Assembly: GCA_021852225.1 (NCBI GenBank)
Contig: JAJZOA010000348.1
Coordinates: 1-6,655, forward strand
Source: Planctomycetota bacterium
GTDB taxonomy: Bacteria > Planctomycetota > Phycisphaerae > WQYP01
Direction of reading: 5' to 3'
Length of the DNA: 6,655 bases
Below, in pieces: positions 6,593-6,655 of the stretch. Position numbers and translations under genes: made by a program. The notes under the pieces are model-generated. The model was not told the origin of the DNA. It worked only from the letters and a program-made list of their open reading frames with translations, and searched no databases. How positions within the stretch are numbered: position 1 is the first letter of the stretch; each line of letters begins with the position of its first letter.

Positions 6593-6619
6593 GCCCGGCA
6601 GTTCGGGCATTTTGATTTT
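6593..6619 (+). terminator. Leader hairpin followed by a T-rich run (attenuator-like)
   Basis: GCCCG (6593-6597) pairs with CGGGC (6604-6608) around the loop GCAGTT, and TTTTGATTTT follows at 6610-6619. The arrangement looks like a short intrinsic terminator, but it sits between the promoter candidate and the Shine-Dalgarno of the next gene. It could therefore be the weak end of the upstream operon or an attenuator in the leader. The 5-bp stem is short for efficient termination. Confidence 0.3.
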
Positions 6620-6632
6620 CAAGGAGTCAGCC

Positions 6633-6655
6633 ATGGCGGGCGTGATCAGCAGACA
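6633..6655 (+). CDS. Start of an unidentified gene, cut by the right edge
   Basis: ATG 6633 is preceded by AAGGAG (6621-6626) with a 6-base spacer, the strongest ribosome site in the window. Only MAGVISR and part of an eighth codon are visible, too little to name the protein. The frame is also open upstream to ATG 6561, but that start lacks a ribosome site. By comparison with kdsD-kdsC-lptC loci elsewhere, an LPS-export gene such as lptA or lptB is a reasonable guess; seven residues cannot test it. Confidence 0.55.

Larger units (their letters stand above)
6351..6632. other. Intergenic region between the lptC-like gene and the next gene
   Basis: The 282 bases contain no gene I can support. 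After the TAA of the lptC-like gene there is no clear intrinsic terminator. An 11-base palindrome, CAGGCGGCCTG (6459-6469), and the potential long-range stem CGCCTG/CAGGCG (6425-6430 with 6459-6464) lack an adjacent T-run. The right half holds the promoter and hairpin candidates listed separately. Confidence 0.5.

Noticed and set aside
6277..6634. Minus-strand open frames opposite the right intergenic region
   Set aside because: Their residue composition looks random and they have no protein motifs; the larger one runs back into the 3' end of the large gene.

Overview
The window carries one partial gene on the minus strand (left edge), then four complete genes and the first codons of a fifth on the plus strand. 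It reads as ordinary bacterial chromosome: no RNA genes, insertion sequences, CRISPR arrays or phage genes were seen. Two adjacent genes for Kdo (3-deoxy-D-manno-octulosonate) metabolism mark the host as a Gram-negative, LPS-making bacterium. A very long LptC/LptA-like protein and a cytosolic BNR/YVTN-type beta-propeller protein would fit a planctomycete (PVC group), but that placement is inference; no marker gene is present.

Layout. Positions 1-208 (minus) hold the N-terminal 69 codons of a BNR/WD40-like repeat protein. Positions 209-688 are a non-coding divergent region with a 14-bp perfect palindrome. Positions 689-1291 encode 3-methyladenine DNA glycosylase I (tag), best started at a TTG codon. 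A likely operon follows: arabinose-5-phosphate isomerase kdsD (1377-2537), Kdo-8-phosphate phosphatase kdsC (2640-3185), and a 1029-residue membrane-anchored protein (3261-6350) in the position of lptC. A 282-base gap contains a possible extended -10 promoter and a leader hairpin. It precedes a new gene at 6633 with a strong Shine-Dalgarno sequence, of which only seven complete codons are visible.

How the genes work together. KdsD makes D-arabinose 5-phosphate from ribulose 5-phosphate, and KdsC removes the phosphate from Kdo-8-P to give Kdo for the LPS inner core. The order kdsD-kdsC-lptC is the one known from Escherichia coli, where lptA and lptB follow. Here the lptC position is filled by a protein about five times the usual length. 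It has an N-terminal anchor and about fourteen copies of a short strand motif that is also found in LptA. The most interesting inference is that one anchored polypeptide provides much or all of the periplasmic LPS bridge otherwise built from LptC plus several LptA subunits. All four of its periplasmic cysteines sit at the same position of that motif.
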